Source: Ypsolopha sequella (Eukaryota > Arthropoda > Insecta > Lepidoptera > Ypsolophidae). From it: a DNA stretch of 64,000 bases. The notes under the pieces are model-generated. The model was given only the letters and a program-made list of their open reading frames with translations. It searched no databases and had not been told where the DNA came from. The stretch is from the NCBI GenBank assembly GCA_934047225.1, contig OW203987.1, positions 5,669,501 through 5,733,500 on the forward strand, read 5' to 3'. Position numbers and translations under genes: made by a program. Shown here in pieces: positions 9,735-21,760 of this stretch. Position 1 is the stretch's first letter. Each line of letters opens with the position of its first letter.

Positions 9735-10654
9735 TTCAGGCAGTTCTTAGCTGTGGCGTGGACATAATAATTTACGTCAATTCATGCAGTTCTTAGCTGT
9801 GGCGTGGAAATAATAATTTACGTCAATTCAGGCAGTTCTTAGCTGTGGCGTGGACATAATAATTTACGTCAATTCAGGCAGTTCTTAGCTGTGGCGTGGA
9901 CATAATAATTTACGTCAATTCAGGCAGTTCTTAGCTGTGGCGTGGAAATAATAATTTACGTCAATTCAGGCAGTTCTTAGCTGTGGCGTGGACATAATAA
10001 TTTACGTCAATTCAGGCAGTTCTTAGCTGTGGCGTGGACATAATAATTTACGTCAATTCAGGCAGTTCTTAGCTGTGGCGTGGACATAATAATTTACGTC
10101 AATTCAGGCAGTTCTTAGCTGTGGCGTGGAAATAATAATTTACGTCAATTCAGGCAGTTCTTAGCTGTGGCGTGGACATAATAATTTACGTCAATTCAGG
10201 CAGTTCTTAGCTGTGGCGTGGACATAATAATTTACGTCAATTCAGGCAGTTCTTAGCTGTGGCGTGGAAATAATAATTTACGTCAATTCAGGCAGTTCTT
10301 AGCTGTGGCGTGGACATAATAATTTACGTCAATTCAGGCAGTTCTTAGCTGTGGCGTGGAAATAATAATTTACGTCAATTCAGGCAGTTCTTAGCTGTGG
10401 CGTGGAAATAATAATTTACGTCAATTCAGGCAGTTCTTAGCTGTGGCGTGGACATAATAATTTACGTCAATTCAGGCAGTTATTAGCTGTGGCGTGGACA
10501 TAATAATTCACGTCAATTCAGGCAGTTCTTAGCTGTGGCGTGGACATAATAATTTACGTCAATTCAGGCAGTTATTAGCTGTGGCGTGGACATAATAATT
10601 TACGTCAATTCAGGCAGTTCTTAGCTGTGGCGTGGACATAATAATTTACGTCAA
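9735..10654 (+). repeat. Satellite array: 20 units of 46 bp
   Basis: Exactly 20 head-to-tail units of 46 bp; each starts ttcaggcagttcttagct and ends ataatttacgtcaa. Variation is almost confined to one site, gtggacata or gtggaaata. In order the units carry c a c c a c c c a c c a c a a c c c c c. Minor private changes: catg in unit 2, ttattagc in units 17 and 19, ttcacg in unit 17. The high homogeneity implies recent expansion or continued unequal exchange. No spacers differ between units, so this is not a CRISPR array. The last unit runs straight into the end of MITE family C at 10655. Confidence 0.97.
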
Positions 10655-11151
10655 TTCCCATAGCTTAATTAGTAAAAGAATATTTTTCTTATTTTCTTTG
10701 AGAATATACGCCATTTTAAGACATAGTTTTCATTATTTTGGTATATATAGGTAAATTAACCATTATTTTTTTATGATTTTTTAAAGAATTGTCGATTATG
10801 TATGACGTCACTTGAGAATTTAAGACATTATACTGATTGTGATATTGTGTGATTGCTTATAAAAAAAGTCTTGTCTACTCATCTGTCATCCATCTGTCAA
10901 ATCAGTCGGAAGCAAATTACCATCCATGCAAATTACTATAAATTTATCTTGATAGCAAAGGACACATTTCTAAACAGCCATTTCTAAAGTGACGTCTAAA
11001 TGGAAGTGCAGCTTTTTCGTAAAAATATTCAGCATGATGAGGTTTTTTAGACAACAAGTTCTAAAATACGACTTACTTAACATAAATCTCGAAATGGTTT
11101 TCGAATTAACAACACCTTAACATAATTTATTCTAAGCGAATTATACGAAAT
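10655..11151 (-). mobile_element. MITE family C, copy 1
   Basis: Starts ttcccatagcttaatta directly after the satellite and continues through atttatcttgatagcaaag, cagccatttct, ttagacaacaagttctaaaa, and ctcgaaatggttttcgaa. Relatives at 26668-27110, 42663-42935 and 43611-44083. The other terminus in copy 4 is ttaaggtgtg; here that end is decayed after ctaagcgaattata. No coding capacity. Confidence 0.75.
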
Positions 11152-11982
11152 TGTCGTCATAGGACGTTTGTGGTCTTGAAAATCTTTTTTTTATCACGCT
11201 GTCACGCAGATAAATTTGTAAACTATAATCTCGAAACTCACATCTTAAATGTACCACCACGTTACAAAAAATATGTGACGAAAATGTGTCTTTTTACAAA
11301 CTTTGTCTTTTTAACCTTTATTTGACCTTCTTCGTTTGTCGACACCTATCAAACATTATCAGAAGAAGGCCAATTGCGGAAATATGGCACCAACCACAGT
11401 AAACTTTATAAAACAGGGCGGGCGGGATTCGAGCTACTGGGGCGGGCGGGCGGGCGCTTTATTTCTCTGTTACGGAATATTCGTTAATTATCTCGCTGTC
11501 ATGTGGTTCTTTGTTTTGTCAAGATAACAAAGTAATTAAATCATTATTATCCCGTTTAAAGCTACTTACGATTTTGTATAAACTGCGTAATAATTTACAA
11601 AATACAAAAATGTTTATTCACGCCAACAATATTTCAAGTTACAGTATTGTTGTTGGGACTTCCTTTTAAGTATAAAAATACCTGTAACAGGAAGCCCCGC
11701 TCTTCCGTAACTTAAGTTGCCATGAAATATATAAATAACTATAATTTTTATAATTTTCAATACAATAACTTTATATAATTTTTTTTTACCTTATTTAATT
11801 TTAAGAGCTTTTTCCTTTGTCAAATAGGTTCTTATTTTTACTTGTTAAAATTTACACCTGTATATTTGAATACAGTAAACTCTCATATATTTTTTTTTAT
11901 AAGTGCAAACATGTATCTGTCCTGTTTTTAAATCTATGTAATTTTTTTTCTCAAGGTTCATCTTCTACTTGCTAATGGAAAT
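11152..11982. other. No recognisable gene
   Basis: AT-rich apart from a gggcgggcgggcgggcg patch near 11440. The 63-aa open frame at 11336-11527 has no protein-family features. Confidence 0.45.
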
Positions 11983-12232
11983 CAGTGGCGTGCATTGAAC
12001 TTTTTTCCGGAAAAGCAACCTGAAGGTCAAGTTTGACAATTAAAAAATATGAAAAAATTTAAATAACACTTTGAAAAAAGAAAGTTTGTATGACTGCCTA
12101 CCCCTAGACTGAACATTTTCATTAAAACTTTTTTTTTTCAAAGTGTTATTGAAATTTTTTCATATTTTTTTTATTGTCAAACTTGACCTTCTCTGATTGC
12201 TTTTCCGGAAAGAAGTTCAATGCACGCCACTG
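11983..12232. mobile_element. hAT-type MITE, copy 1 (CAGTGGCGTGCA termini)
   Basis: 250-bp near-perfect hairpin: left end cagtggcgtgcattgaac, right end its reverse complement, with tttttccggaaaagcaa and ttgacaat inner pairs. Same family as 31929-32190. The flanking 8-mers are degenerate (atggaaat on the left; ttggaaat two bases beyond the right end), in keeping with an older insertion. The CAGTGGCG start and 8-bp duplication in the sister copy point to hAT-type transposition. Confidence 0.85.
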
Positions 12233-12628
12233 AATTGGAAATAGGTTAAGCTAATGGTAAATCTGAGTAATAATAAATGCCTAGGTTCCACATTTGTCTT
12301 TGTCGTTTGACTAAAACCGAGTAAAATCACCTAAGCCACTAAAACTAGGTGTCAGATAACCAGGACACTTGAGTCTTATTTCAGCTCCTACAATCTCCGA
12401 CGTGACAAACTACAAATGAGGTCATATATCACCTACGATGTCAGAATACTAAACCCTTAGGAAAAGGCTTCGAAAGAAAACATAAATTGTACCCTCGATG
12501 TGTAAGAAGAAAAATGTAACTGTGCGTTTGTTTTAGGATTTATGTTTTTGTTCACCTCTTTTATGTTTACGACATTTTAGTGGACCTAAAGGGCAATCTC
12601 TAGAACAGACGCTCGGAACCTTTTTTGC
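12233..12628. other. No recognisable gene
   Basis: AT-rich, nothing assignable. Confidence 0.45.
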
Positions 12629-12988
12629 TTAAGGCGATATGTAAAAGTTTTAGCGTCCCTGTTACTCCACATGCGAAAAATCCCTCAGTGCGAGAGGGAC
12701 GGATTCGTGGAAAAGTAGCAAAAAGTCGGTTTTATATTAATATGAAATGTACTAAAGTTGCTATAAAAAAACACATCTAATGAAATATTATTGCAGTCCA
12801 TATGTCATTATAAATTGTCAAACCAAAAGAATTAGTGTCAAAAAAGACCTCATTTCAATTAATACTTCTATCGAGCCGAATTTCTTCAATTGCGTTTCTG
12901 TTTAACAGATCCCTCGAAAAAGATTCCAAAAATAATACACTACTTTATCAAAATTATTTACTGAAGTAGATATGCAAGTTCTAAAAGT
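12629..12988 (+). mobile_element. TTAA-type MITE, family A, copy 3, 3'-truncated
   Basis: Begins ttaaggcgatatgtaaaag and follows family A through agatatgcaagttctaaaag, then the match stops before the second terminus. An internal piece after gctataaaa is also missing. Confidence 0.75.
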
Positions 12989-13221
12989 TAGTACTGAAAA
13001 TTGACTTTCCTTCAAATTCTCTATAAAAAACGGCAATTTCATATGTAAAGACCTAAATAAGTTTTTTAGGACATGCAGCTTTATCTCACTGTGTTTTCCT
13101 TCATCTTTCAGCAAGTAGGAATACAAAAATGATGCACATGAATTTCTAAAATACTCATAGATGCATACTCAACTGGCTGGATTTGAACCCCGGGCTCAAG
13201 AATTACTGTATAAATTATAAA

Positions 13222-13339
13222 CGAGAAGTACACAGACTTCACTGAAGCCGGTAAGTGCTGGATGGACCCATACATCGCCAACAAACTTTCTTGGAGAAGA
13301 ATGGGGGAGGCCTTTGGCCAGCAATGGGATGACCTGTAG
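13222..13339 (+). pseudogene. RTE-like LINE ORF2 C-terminus
   Basis: Open in one frame, ending LSWRRMGEAFGQQWDDL followed by tag at 13337-13339. The W-R-x-M/L-x-E-A-x-x-Q-Q-W ending immediately before the stop is typical of RTE-type insect LINE polyproteins. A short AT-rich 3' region rich in ataaataa follows to about 13440. Only this C-terminal stub survives, as expected of 5'-truncated reverse transcription. Confidence 0.55.
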
Positions 13340-14525
13340 CTGACTAGATCATAAATAACAAAAATAATTACTAATCAATAATATAAATATATAAATAAAA
13401 TATTACTAAAATTAATTCTAAGACTGTTCATTTAGCATAACTTGAATTTTTTGTAATTTTCTGTATAACTGAATTGTCTTGTTTTGTAACAAAAACATCA
13501 ATAGTCCTTGAAAACAGTCTACAGGAAGCTTAAATAAATAAATTATTTAAACAGTCGTGCTAAAAATATATATATTACTTATTTACTGAACATTTTTCTA
13601 GCGGCTTCCGAGTTCCGGTTCTGCAGTAGGTCAGGGGTTATTCCTCGTACATTCTTTAATAAAAATGTCTTACAACAAGTTTCTTTATAACGCTGTCTTG
13701 AGAGGACGCTGTTTTTAGAGATTTTTCACACAGTCATATGTCGTGCTACTCGTTACCGACTCGCCAACACTTTCCTTTAGACACCTAGGCTCATCGACAA
13801 TGCCCTTTATTGCAATTTAATACGACTTATCTTAATCTAGGTTGTATAAAAGTTTTCCACGTCCTTGTAATTTGGGGTCGTCTTGCGAAGAGGAGATTCT
13901 GTGAGCTTGTTAAAAATGACGGCAATGTCTCTAGGCACGAACGTCAAGAGCCTATTTTTTGTCTTAGCTTAGACACGCTGTCTTCTAAGATTAGTTGATG
14001 TAAGCTGAATTATGGTCCATACCATTTGTAAGTTAGGAGTTGGAAGGTTGCCCAAGAGCCCGTGACGAAGATTTGTCCTTACAAAGATTGGGGACAACTA
14101 CTCGTACATTGACTTCTTTCGGAGTAATGTTTCCTAAAATTGAATACAATCTAAATGAAGATTTATAAATAAACTAATGTTTTGCAAATTTTCTTGTCGA
14201 GATTTGAAAGACGAATGCCAAGAACCAAAAATAATCTAATTTTTGATATGACAATATTTTTTCATTTATTTGAAGCCGTAGAAAGCTAAAAATGTAATGA
14301 AAAATTTGAAAAATACAATGAGACATAAAAATTTTCTCTTTCAAAAAAGATCTTCCACGTGACTCTAATGAAAGAAAAAAATATATATTTACCATTTAAT
14401 TTATATCTCCTTGCGATGGATAAATCGCCAAGTGTTCAAACATGGAAATTTATTTCTGTCATAGTTTATATATTTACCAATGTAAATTATCATCATTAAA
14501 TCACGATTAGCTTTATTAGCTTACT
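13340..14525. other. No recognisable gene
   Basis: After the LINE tail the sequence is AT-rich with short open frames lacking any family features. Nothing assignable. Confidence 0.45.
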
Positions 14526-16152
14526 AGCTTTTTCCCGCGGCTCCGCCCGCGTGGCCTACGGGAAACAAATTACATTTTTTTTCAGAAACAAACATTATAA
14601 GTGCTCTCACTCCCTCTGGGTGTCAAGGTGTAGTGCTCGGCCGAAACAGAAACACACTACTTGGCCTTCGGCCTCGTGGAACTTGGTTCGGCCTTCGGCC
14701 TCGCTAGAGTGCCAAACACAGGGACTCACTGATCAAAGTTTTTCCGAAGAAGTATCAAAATCCCTATCAGTTGTCAAAAAATGACAAATTTGAATCCGGC
14801 AGCGTAATCGGCGACCACGAATGCCCATTGATATCGACTATATGCAAATCGGAATACTTTTTTTTATCTGTCAAAAAAGTGTCAAAAGCTGTCAAATTTT
14901 TTTTCTTTTTTTTGGTGATGTAGCCCCAGCTTGACCAATTACTATAGTTGAAACGCGAACTCCTTACGATTAGCCGTTCGGGAGATACGGCCGATCAAAG
15001 TTCGGTAAAATTTTCTTTTTTTCGTTTTATTTTTTACAATCTTCTAGATCTCGCCGTGGCCTTTTATTAGAGTACCATGAACATGAGTCTAGCATCAGCC
15101 GTTTGGAAGATACGGGCCTGTCAAGTTTTGACACTTTCGACAGGTAGATCTCGTCGAGACCTTTTCCTAGACGCCCATCAACATGGGTCTAACTCCAGCC
15201 GTTTGGGAGATACAGGCCGTCAAAGTTTTGACATTAAAAAAGAAAAACTTTTTTGGCACCCCGCGGTCCAAACCCTAGGGATGTACCACCTTCCGTTCCA
15301 AAGATATTTTGCTGGGATATAGATAGATATAGTCAGATAGATAGATGGATAGTTAGACAGATCGATAGATAGATAAATTGTGGATATACATTTAGATAGA
15401 AAGATACCTTAAAAAGGAAAAAATGGAACCCTAATAAGATCACTTTTGTGGCTGTCTGTCTGTCCGTCTATTACAGCCGATTTGCTCTGGCACACATACT
15501 TTCAAGAATTTTCATGTCCCCTATATTAAATGTCAAAATCGATGCCATTTTCGTAATTAACGTCCAAACAAAACATTAAAACGACACCCATATTGATATT
15601 TACACATTTCAACATTTCACGTCCACTACGTTGGATTTAGAAATCGTTCTTGTTTTCGTAATCAGCGACCCGATAAACCATACAAACGATACCCATGTTG
15701 GTTTTCAGACTTAGTCACCCCATTTCTCCCTTTTAGGGGTTGAATTCTGGAAAAGCCTTTTTCACGCCCACCACGTTGGATTTGAAAATCGTTATTGTTT
15801 TCATAATCAGCGACACGATAAACCATACAAACGATATTCATGTTGGTTTTCAGACTTTGTCACCCCATTTCCCCCTTTTAGGGGTTGAATTCTGAAAAAA
15901 CCTGAAACTCGTGTTTATTCATTTATAAATAGGAGTACTCCTGTGAAGTCTCGAATAAAATAGTCTAACTCCCCTGTTTCACCCCCTTAGAGGTGGAATT
16001 TTGAAAAATCCTTTCTTATTCCTTGTCTACATTACAAAGGGAAGCTATGTGCAAAATTGTAGCTTTCTAGATCCAAGGGTTTGGGCTGTGCGTTGATGAG
16101 TCAGTGAATGAATGAGTCAGTCAGGACTTCTCTTTTTATATATATATGATGA
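14526..16152 (+). repeat. Long interspersed repeat (ctagctttttcccgcggct type)
   Basis: Starts ctagctttttcccgcggct, a head I know from very common insect interspersed repeats, and ends with agtcagtcaggacttc then a tatatatatatgatgatt tail, a LINE-like 3' terminus. Inside are a GATA-type microsatellite (15315-15375), duplicated ttcggcctcg motifs near 14670, and a roughly 145-bp tandem duplication (about 15617-15757 and 15762-15900; shared cacgttggatttg-like and cccatttc..ccttttaggggttgaattct blocks). No intact coding region. Clade unassigned. Confidence 0.55.
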
Positions 16153-17019
16153 TTTATGTTTTTCTGTACATTTACTGTAAGATTGTTGAAAAAAAATATA
16201 ATGCGTAGCTGAACACAATTAAATTATTGATAGAACAGAAAACCTAAAAATACTATTCAAGAATCAGTAAAAATAAATTGCAAACAACCTAAGCATGGTT
16301 ATGGAGACGTCAGAATTTTAAGCAACGAATACTGTTTTTTTTTAAATCTGATAAGCTTATTCTATTTTATGAAACGCAAAAACAAGCATTTTCTTTTTTT
16401 AGATCTTAGTTTTCCATAAAATTATAAATCTGCTGCAAAATAATGCAGCTGCAAAATCCTCCTTGAGTGTCCGATAGTATTTTTAAGCGGATGCTTATTT
16501 GTTCGCGCCTCGTATGGGGCTGGAGCCCAATTCGAAATTTATACGTTATTTCCGTGATCGACTTCAGGAAAGAATTCTGCAGATTAAGGCATATTCGTAT
16601 TTAGTACTTGACAATAAAAGTGCTTTGACAAGGAAGTTCTTATATGAAAATAACTTCACTCAACTTCGCCGACTTGATATATTTGATTTCTTATTAGATA
16701 TGTGTTTAAATTGTTCATTTTTTGTTATTATTAGTCATCATTCATAGTAAATTAATGCTTATTTCATCAAAATAATACAATAATTGAAATGACCCCAAAG
16801 TCGGTGCGCGCGCCGCGCTATCAGGAATCAGTTTAGAAATTTATTTTTTATGCTTTTTTCTGTGAGTGACATCAAATGTCACAACATGCAGTGCAATTGC
16901 AACCGAATAGTACAGAGAATACATGGATATCGTATCCGCTTAAATAATATACTGTATATCCGACACTACCTGCTCATTTTTTTTTTGCAGACAGTTTTTG
17001 TCTCGTAATCTATTATACA
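16153..17019. other. No recognisable gene; one 82-aa open frame
   Basis: The plus-strand frame 16499-16747 (MFAPRMGLEPNSKF...) is moderately polar and then hydrophobic at its end. I do not recognise it and see no support for expression. Confidence 0.4.
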
Positions 17020-17215
17020 TTATTATGTCATGGGCAGATCGTAGAATTGGGCAGATAGTAAAGTAAGAAATCGAAAATCTTTCACCAAAAGTCAAAATTA
17101 GGTGTGACGACGAGTGGGGCAAAGCGGAGCGAGGAGGAGTGCGTTAGGTTTGCATGTAAATAAATTTGGGGAGCCGAGCGAAGCGAAGTGTACGATGTGC
17201 CGACGACATATAAAT
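17020..17215 (+). repeat. Interspersed repeat shared with 33.4 kb, copy 1
   Basis: Shares gtcatgggcagatcgt, tcgaaaatctttcaccaaaa, gtgcgacgacgag-like and ggagccgagcgaagcg with 33425-33570 in the same order and orientation. Confidence 0.65.
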
Positions 17216-18042
17216 GATCCGGACCAATACATAAAATAACAAATAAAGAAATAAGCTATTTTTTATCTCGGGATGTTGGGCAGTTGCCTAAAAACCTAGA
17301 AAGAATAAAAAAACTAATAAATCGCTGGCAAAGACGCGGGCAAAAGACTGGTACGTAATATAAATTCTTTAATTTATTTCCTGAAGAAAGAGAACGTCCA
17401 TTGGACAATTTTCATGGTAATTTAATTAGTTACTAATAAGCAGCTATTTCATAATAATCAACAAATATGGATCGCACAACGACAAATTGCTTTTATATTT
17501 GCAAATTACGTTTTCCATAAAACGGCCTTAGTAACGACGAAACTCTGAACAAATCCCCCAATTTCCCAAGCTCAGTACGGTTACAGATAAATATTAACGG
17601 AACCCTAATTTCTGGAATACCCAAACTGCGGAACCCTCTGGAACACCGGGTAATTCAATACCTTTTTTATAGACACAATCTTGATAGTCGCAAATTGATT
17701 TAAAGAACGCCGACATTTTCAAACTTTTCCGCTTCGGAACTCTTCAGGTAAGGTTTATAAATATAACATAGAAAGATAGATAAATAGTACCCAGGAACTA
17801 AAATAATGTATTCAGGGCGAGAGCGATTGTTTGAATCCAGAGCGAAGCGAAGCGAGGAGTTCAAAGTACGTCGTTCGAGGTTAAATAATTTTGGTAATTT
17901 TGGCACACTCTCGTCCTTTTCATCCACCTCTATGAGAAAACTTTCTGATGTTAATATTTCACTTTTACTGATAGATTTCATCTTTTATTCAATTTGTCTG
18001 AATCAAATTAAAATTGTCTGTAATATTTTGATAAAAAGTAAT
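17216..18042. other. No recognisable gene
   Basis: Short frames overlap on both strands around 17700-18105, a sign that neither is real. A gagcgaagcgaagcgagg motif at 17840 echoes the repeat at 17180. Confidence 0.4.
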
Positions 18043-18380
18043 AAAAAAACCGGCCAAGTGCTAGTCGGACTCGCGCACGAAGGGTTCCGTATTTATTATC
18101 TATAAAATTATTCATTATCTATAAAAACGGCAAAAAAACATGTTTGTTGTATGGGAGCCCCCTTAAATATTTATTTTATTCTGTTTTTTAGTATTTGTTG
18201 TTATAGCGGCAACAGAAATACATCATCTGTAAAAATTTCAACTGTCTAACTATCACGGTTCATGAGATACAGCCTGGTGACAGACGGACAGACAGACGGA
18301 CAGCCAGACGGACAAACGGATAGCGGAGTCTTAGTAATAGGGTCCCGTTGGTTACCCTTTGAGTACGGAACCCTAAAAAC
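18043..18380 (+). repeat. Common lepidopteran interspersed repeat D, copy 1
   Basis: Runs from ccggccaagtgctagtcgga and gcgcacgaagggttccgta to ggtacggaaccctaaaaacg, with the internal microsatellite gacggacagacagacgga. The terminal gggttccgta / tacggaaccct pair forms an inverted repeat. I know this repeat as ubiquitous in Lepidoptera; its class is unsettled to me. Confidence 0.8.
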
Positions 18381-19249
18381 GAATAAGAAACTTCTTATTT
18401 TTACTCCCGCGTATTTTTTTATTTGGTTAACCAATGCCGCGTCGGCAGGCGTGCTTTTTTATTACCGGCCAGGACATTATCGAAGCGAATTGCGTTCAAA
18501 CATTTTAATAGTGTTCCAAATTCAAAAGTCATTTCGTCACTGTTATTAAGTGCGCCGGAATTTCGTCTCTTTTCGAAAAGATGGGATGAAAAATATATAT
18601 TTTTCGATATATTCCCAATACAACACATTTTATAACAACACATTTCAGAGCGTTTAATGAATGCTTCCATGGTATAGAACAATATGTTCTACAAACTGAA
18701 TATTTTATGTAATGACCGTTAAAGGGTTTCCTTGTTTTTTCATTGGGGTTAATTTATCTTTCATTAAAAACTTTAATAAAGCACGCTATAAAATTTTAGA
18801 AATTTTTTTATGTAGTCGACTACACATTGCTTAAGTCGCTATTAATAATAAAGTAGCAATCAGAATAATTTTAAACTCAACGCAGTAAATACCGAGATAT
18901 GTATCTATTTTATAAAAGAAAAAGAATATTATCTTCTATGTATGTACGAGTATTTACTAGACTAAAACATATAGACCACTGCGTAAGTATGTGAAATCAT
19001 ATAGCCAAAATAACACCGTATTTCTATGAAGCTTAGATGTAAAATACCATACACGTCATGACACTGTGCCAAACTATTATACATATGTGTAAAAAGCCAT
19101 GACCAGCGGCCTTACTATGACACAGTTAGGTCCGTGTTGATAATGTTTGAAAAATATACATTGCGGCGTTAATATTCTAACTCAACGTGTGACACTCTTT
19201 ATAACCTGCAATGGACAAAATATTGTCTAATTTCAACGCTACGATTCGT
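18381..19249. other. No recognisable gene
   Basis: Overlapping small frames on both strands between 18419 and 18682 cancel as evidence. Otherwise AT-rich. Confidence 0.4.
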
Positions 19250-19690
19250 ACCACTCAGAGGTTAGGATACAATACAGGCACCAGTTACGCCTGAGAAGTT
19301 CGAAAACTGCTCTAATAAATAAGAGTATATTTTGTATGGCGCCAAAAATATTTAACAAGATTCCTAATTTTATTAAAGATTTAAATTTGATACAATTTAA
19401 GAATAAATTATCTAAATTACTTATAAAAAAATGCTACTATAAGATCAAAATGTTTTGAAATGATAATACAATTTAATATTTTTAATAATTAATTTAATTC
19501 AACTTTGTATTAATTCAAATTATGCATGAGCATGTGTCATTCAATACTTATTTAAAATATTTGTATACCTTAGCGGTAGAACATAGCGTTCATAACATAA
19601 CCCATAATGTATCACCACCTAAGTATAATTTTATATTTAGTTTAAAATACCTATGTTCACAAATAAAGCATTCTGATTTCTGATTGACTC
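19250..19690 (+). pseudogene. CR1-like LINE 3' end, second copy
   Basis: 19296-19457 reads LRSSKTALINKSILYMAPKI then FNKIPNFIKDLNL and FKNKLSKLLIKKCYYK, clearly the same protein terminus as 8787-9005. The 3' UTR ends with aataaagcattctgatttctg. 5'-truncated; the upstream part has lost its frame. Confidence 0.7.
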
Positions 19691-20131
19691 GCTACAATGA
19701 TAAATATTTCATGGTAAAGTAGAAAATTTATTTACCGCAAGGTTTATTCTGTAAATATCACAGTAAATACATGTTTAAAGTACTAACGAGTGAAATGAAA
19801 TTCCTTTGGATGTCTTATTTGCGTTATTCGAAGAGTTAGAACAATTTGCCACGCTGCAATACACCATTTTTACAATATGTTTGTTCTAACGCGTTCGGTT
19901 GAGAAATGAGAGGCCCGCGGGTTATGCCCTGATGTAAATAATCCTGAAATAAAAGAAAAAGCCCTAAAACCTTATACTAAATAAAACATTATAAGTACTA
20001 AATAAAACATTATACTAAATAATAGTATATTACGACACATTTACTCGTAGCTAGTAAACAAAGCCTGTAGCAAATTTTCTGTAGCTTTAAGCTGCGCTGT
20101 AGCAAATGGCTACGCGCAATTCGTAGCAACT
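19691..20131. other. No recognisable gene; tiny tandem repeat
   Basis: At about 19975-20025 the block actaaataaaacattata is repeated. At 20060-20130 gtagcaaat recurs. Nothing else. Confidence 0.4.
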
Positions 20132-20556
20132 TTAAGGCGCTACGGAAAAAAATCGACACTTTTAGAACGTGCATATCTACTTCAGTAAATAATGTATTAT
20201 TTTGATAAAATAGTATATTATTATTGGATTCTTTTTCTAGGGATCTGTTAGAACAAAAACGCGATTGGAGAAATTCGGCTCGGTAGAAATATTTATTGAA
20301 CAGAGGTCTTTTTCGACACCAATTCTCCTGGTTTGACAATTTGGAATGACATATGGACTGCAATTATATTTTATTTGATGGATTGTAACAGTATCTAAGA
20401 GCTGGTTAAACAAAACTTTGATAACAACTTTAGTACATTTTGTATTAATAAAAAACAGACTTTTTGCTACTTTTCCTCGAATCCGTCCCTCTCGCGCTGA
20501 GGATTTTTTCGCATATGGAGTAAAAGGGACGCTAAAACTTTTACATATCGCCTTAA
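20132..20556 (-). mobile_element. TTAA-flanked MITE, family A, copy 4
   Basis: TTAA at 20132-20135 and 20553-20556; 425 bp; termini ttaaggcgctacgg and ttaaggcgatatgtaaaag; full body. A clean, complete family member. Confidence 0.85.
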
Positions 20557-21062
20557 CGAGCAACTCAGATGTGTTGATTACTTTCTAAAAATACACAAAA
20601 CTGGCGAAAGATATAATCTTTTTCACAGAATCATCCGTCAAAACTCAACCCTCAAATACCGTCGTGGTTTCTTGCGTCACAAGGGGCCTCCCAGACCTCC
20701 CACCTACCCCCTCCCCTCTAGGGCAACGCTTGTCTGGGCCGGAAAATTAGGGGAAAAGTCCTACAATACGCAAGCTTTCTCAGCTTTTGTTTGTTTTTTC
20801 ATATGAGTTACTGCGACTGACTGCAGCTCGTATAGGCTTGAAAACGTCTGCAGTGTATGATTACTTTGAAAGGCTGTATCTTGACTCTGATTACAGAGAT
20901 ACTTCTTTTTGTATAAAAAAATATCTATATTCAAAATAGTGAAAATTGAGGAGAATTTATGACGTAAAGCTGGTCAGCTATCCCATTAATCGTCATAATT
21001 ATTGAGAAGCACCGTATGTTTAAGTTGTTAAAATTCGCCTCCGGCTCAGATTTTTACTTATA
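20557..21062. other. No recognisable gene
   Basis: Contains a short GC-rich patch (cctcccacctaccccctccc near 20700) and an imperfect pair gcctcccagac / gtctgggcc. Nothing assignable. Confidence 0.4.
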
Positions 21063-21292
21063 CAACGTGTAACAGAAAGGTGTAACCATATTTGAAGAGC
21101 TTATTCAGTCAATAATATAGAACAACTTTTACTATGGAGCCAACACTGAAATCTCAAAAAAGAAATCTACCCTTCCATACATTTTTATTTTTTTCGAGAT
21201 GCAGGGTTTTTTCCGTAGTTAAAGTTGTTCTATATCATTGACTGAATAAGCTCTTCAAATATGGTTACATCTTTCTGTTACACGTCGTAAAT
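21063..21292. mobile_element. Palindromic MITE (acgtgtaacagaaagg termini)
   Basis: Arms of about 65 bp: acgtgtaacagaaaggtgta ... gagcttattcagtcaa pairs with 21228-21290. Spacer about 90 bp. No unambiguous target duplication. Confidence 0.7.
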
Positions 21293-21614
21293 GTCTAGCA
21301 AATTCTTAATACCTGCTCTCAGTAATAATGTTCTGCTATTTTCATATTCATGAGATTAAGAGGATGCCATCGTTTTTTCAACAGTTTTTGAACGATCGTA
21401 CAGAATCTACCACTTACACAATCAATATGAAACTTATACATATATAAGGTCTTTCAATTTAAATGGAAAGTAATTTAGGAGGTGATTCAGTATCGTTAAT
21501 TCATCACATTCAACTGCAAAGCATTTTTTTTGCGCGAACTTTTTTTTCACTTCTCAGTACAAAGTGGTCCGATCAGCTGACTCAGCTGTTTAAATCTGGC
21601 TGGAATAAAGACAT
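21293..21614. other. No recognisable gene
   Basis: A ttaagaggatgcc motif at 21357 resembles TTAA-element termini elsewhere but has no visible partner. Confidence 0.4.
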
Positions 21615-21760
21615 GAATGAATGAATGAATGAATTGACACTTTATTGTACACAAAAGACATATAAAAGAAAACAGAGTATTGAAAACATACTCGTAATTT
21701 TGTACAAAGGCGGACTTATCACTTAAAGTGATTTCTTCCAGCCAACCTTTTAAGACATTT
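21615..21760 (-). repeat. LINE 3' end, antisense
   Basis: Reading on the minus strand, the sequence ends in tttattgtacacaaaag-type UTR (here gacactttattgtacac) followed by a (TTCA)n tail seen as gaatgaatgaatgaatgaa. Typical of a 5'-truncated LINE insertion. No coding part retained. Confidence 0.55.

Noticed and set aside
9735..10654. Possible CRISPR-like array
   Set aside because: Units are contiguous 46-mers with no variable spacers and the context is an animal genome; it is a satellite.
18246..18682. Several overlapping frames on both strands
   Set aside because: They coincide with repeat D and its flank and overlap each other on opposite strands.
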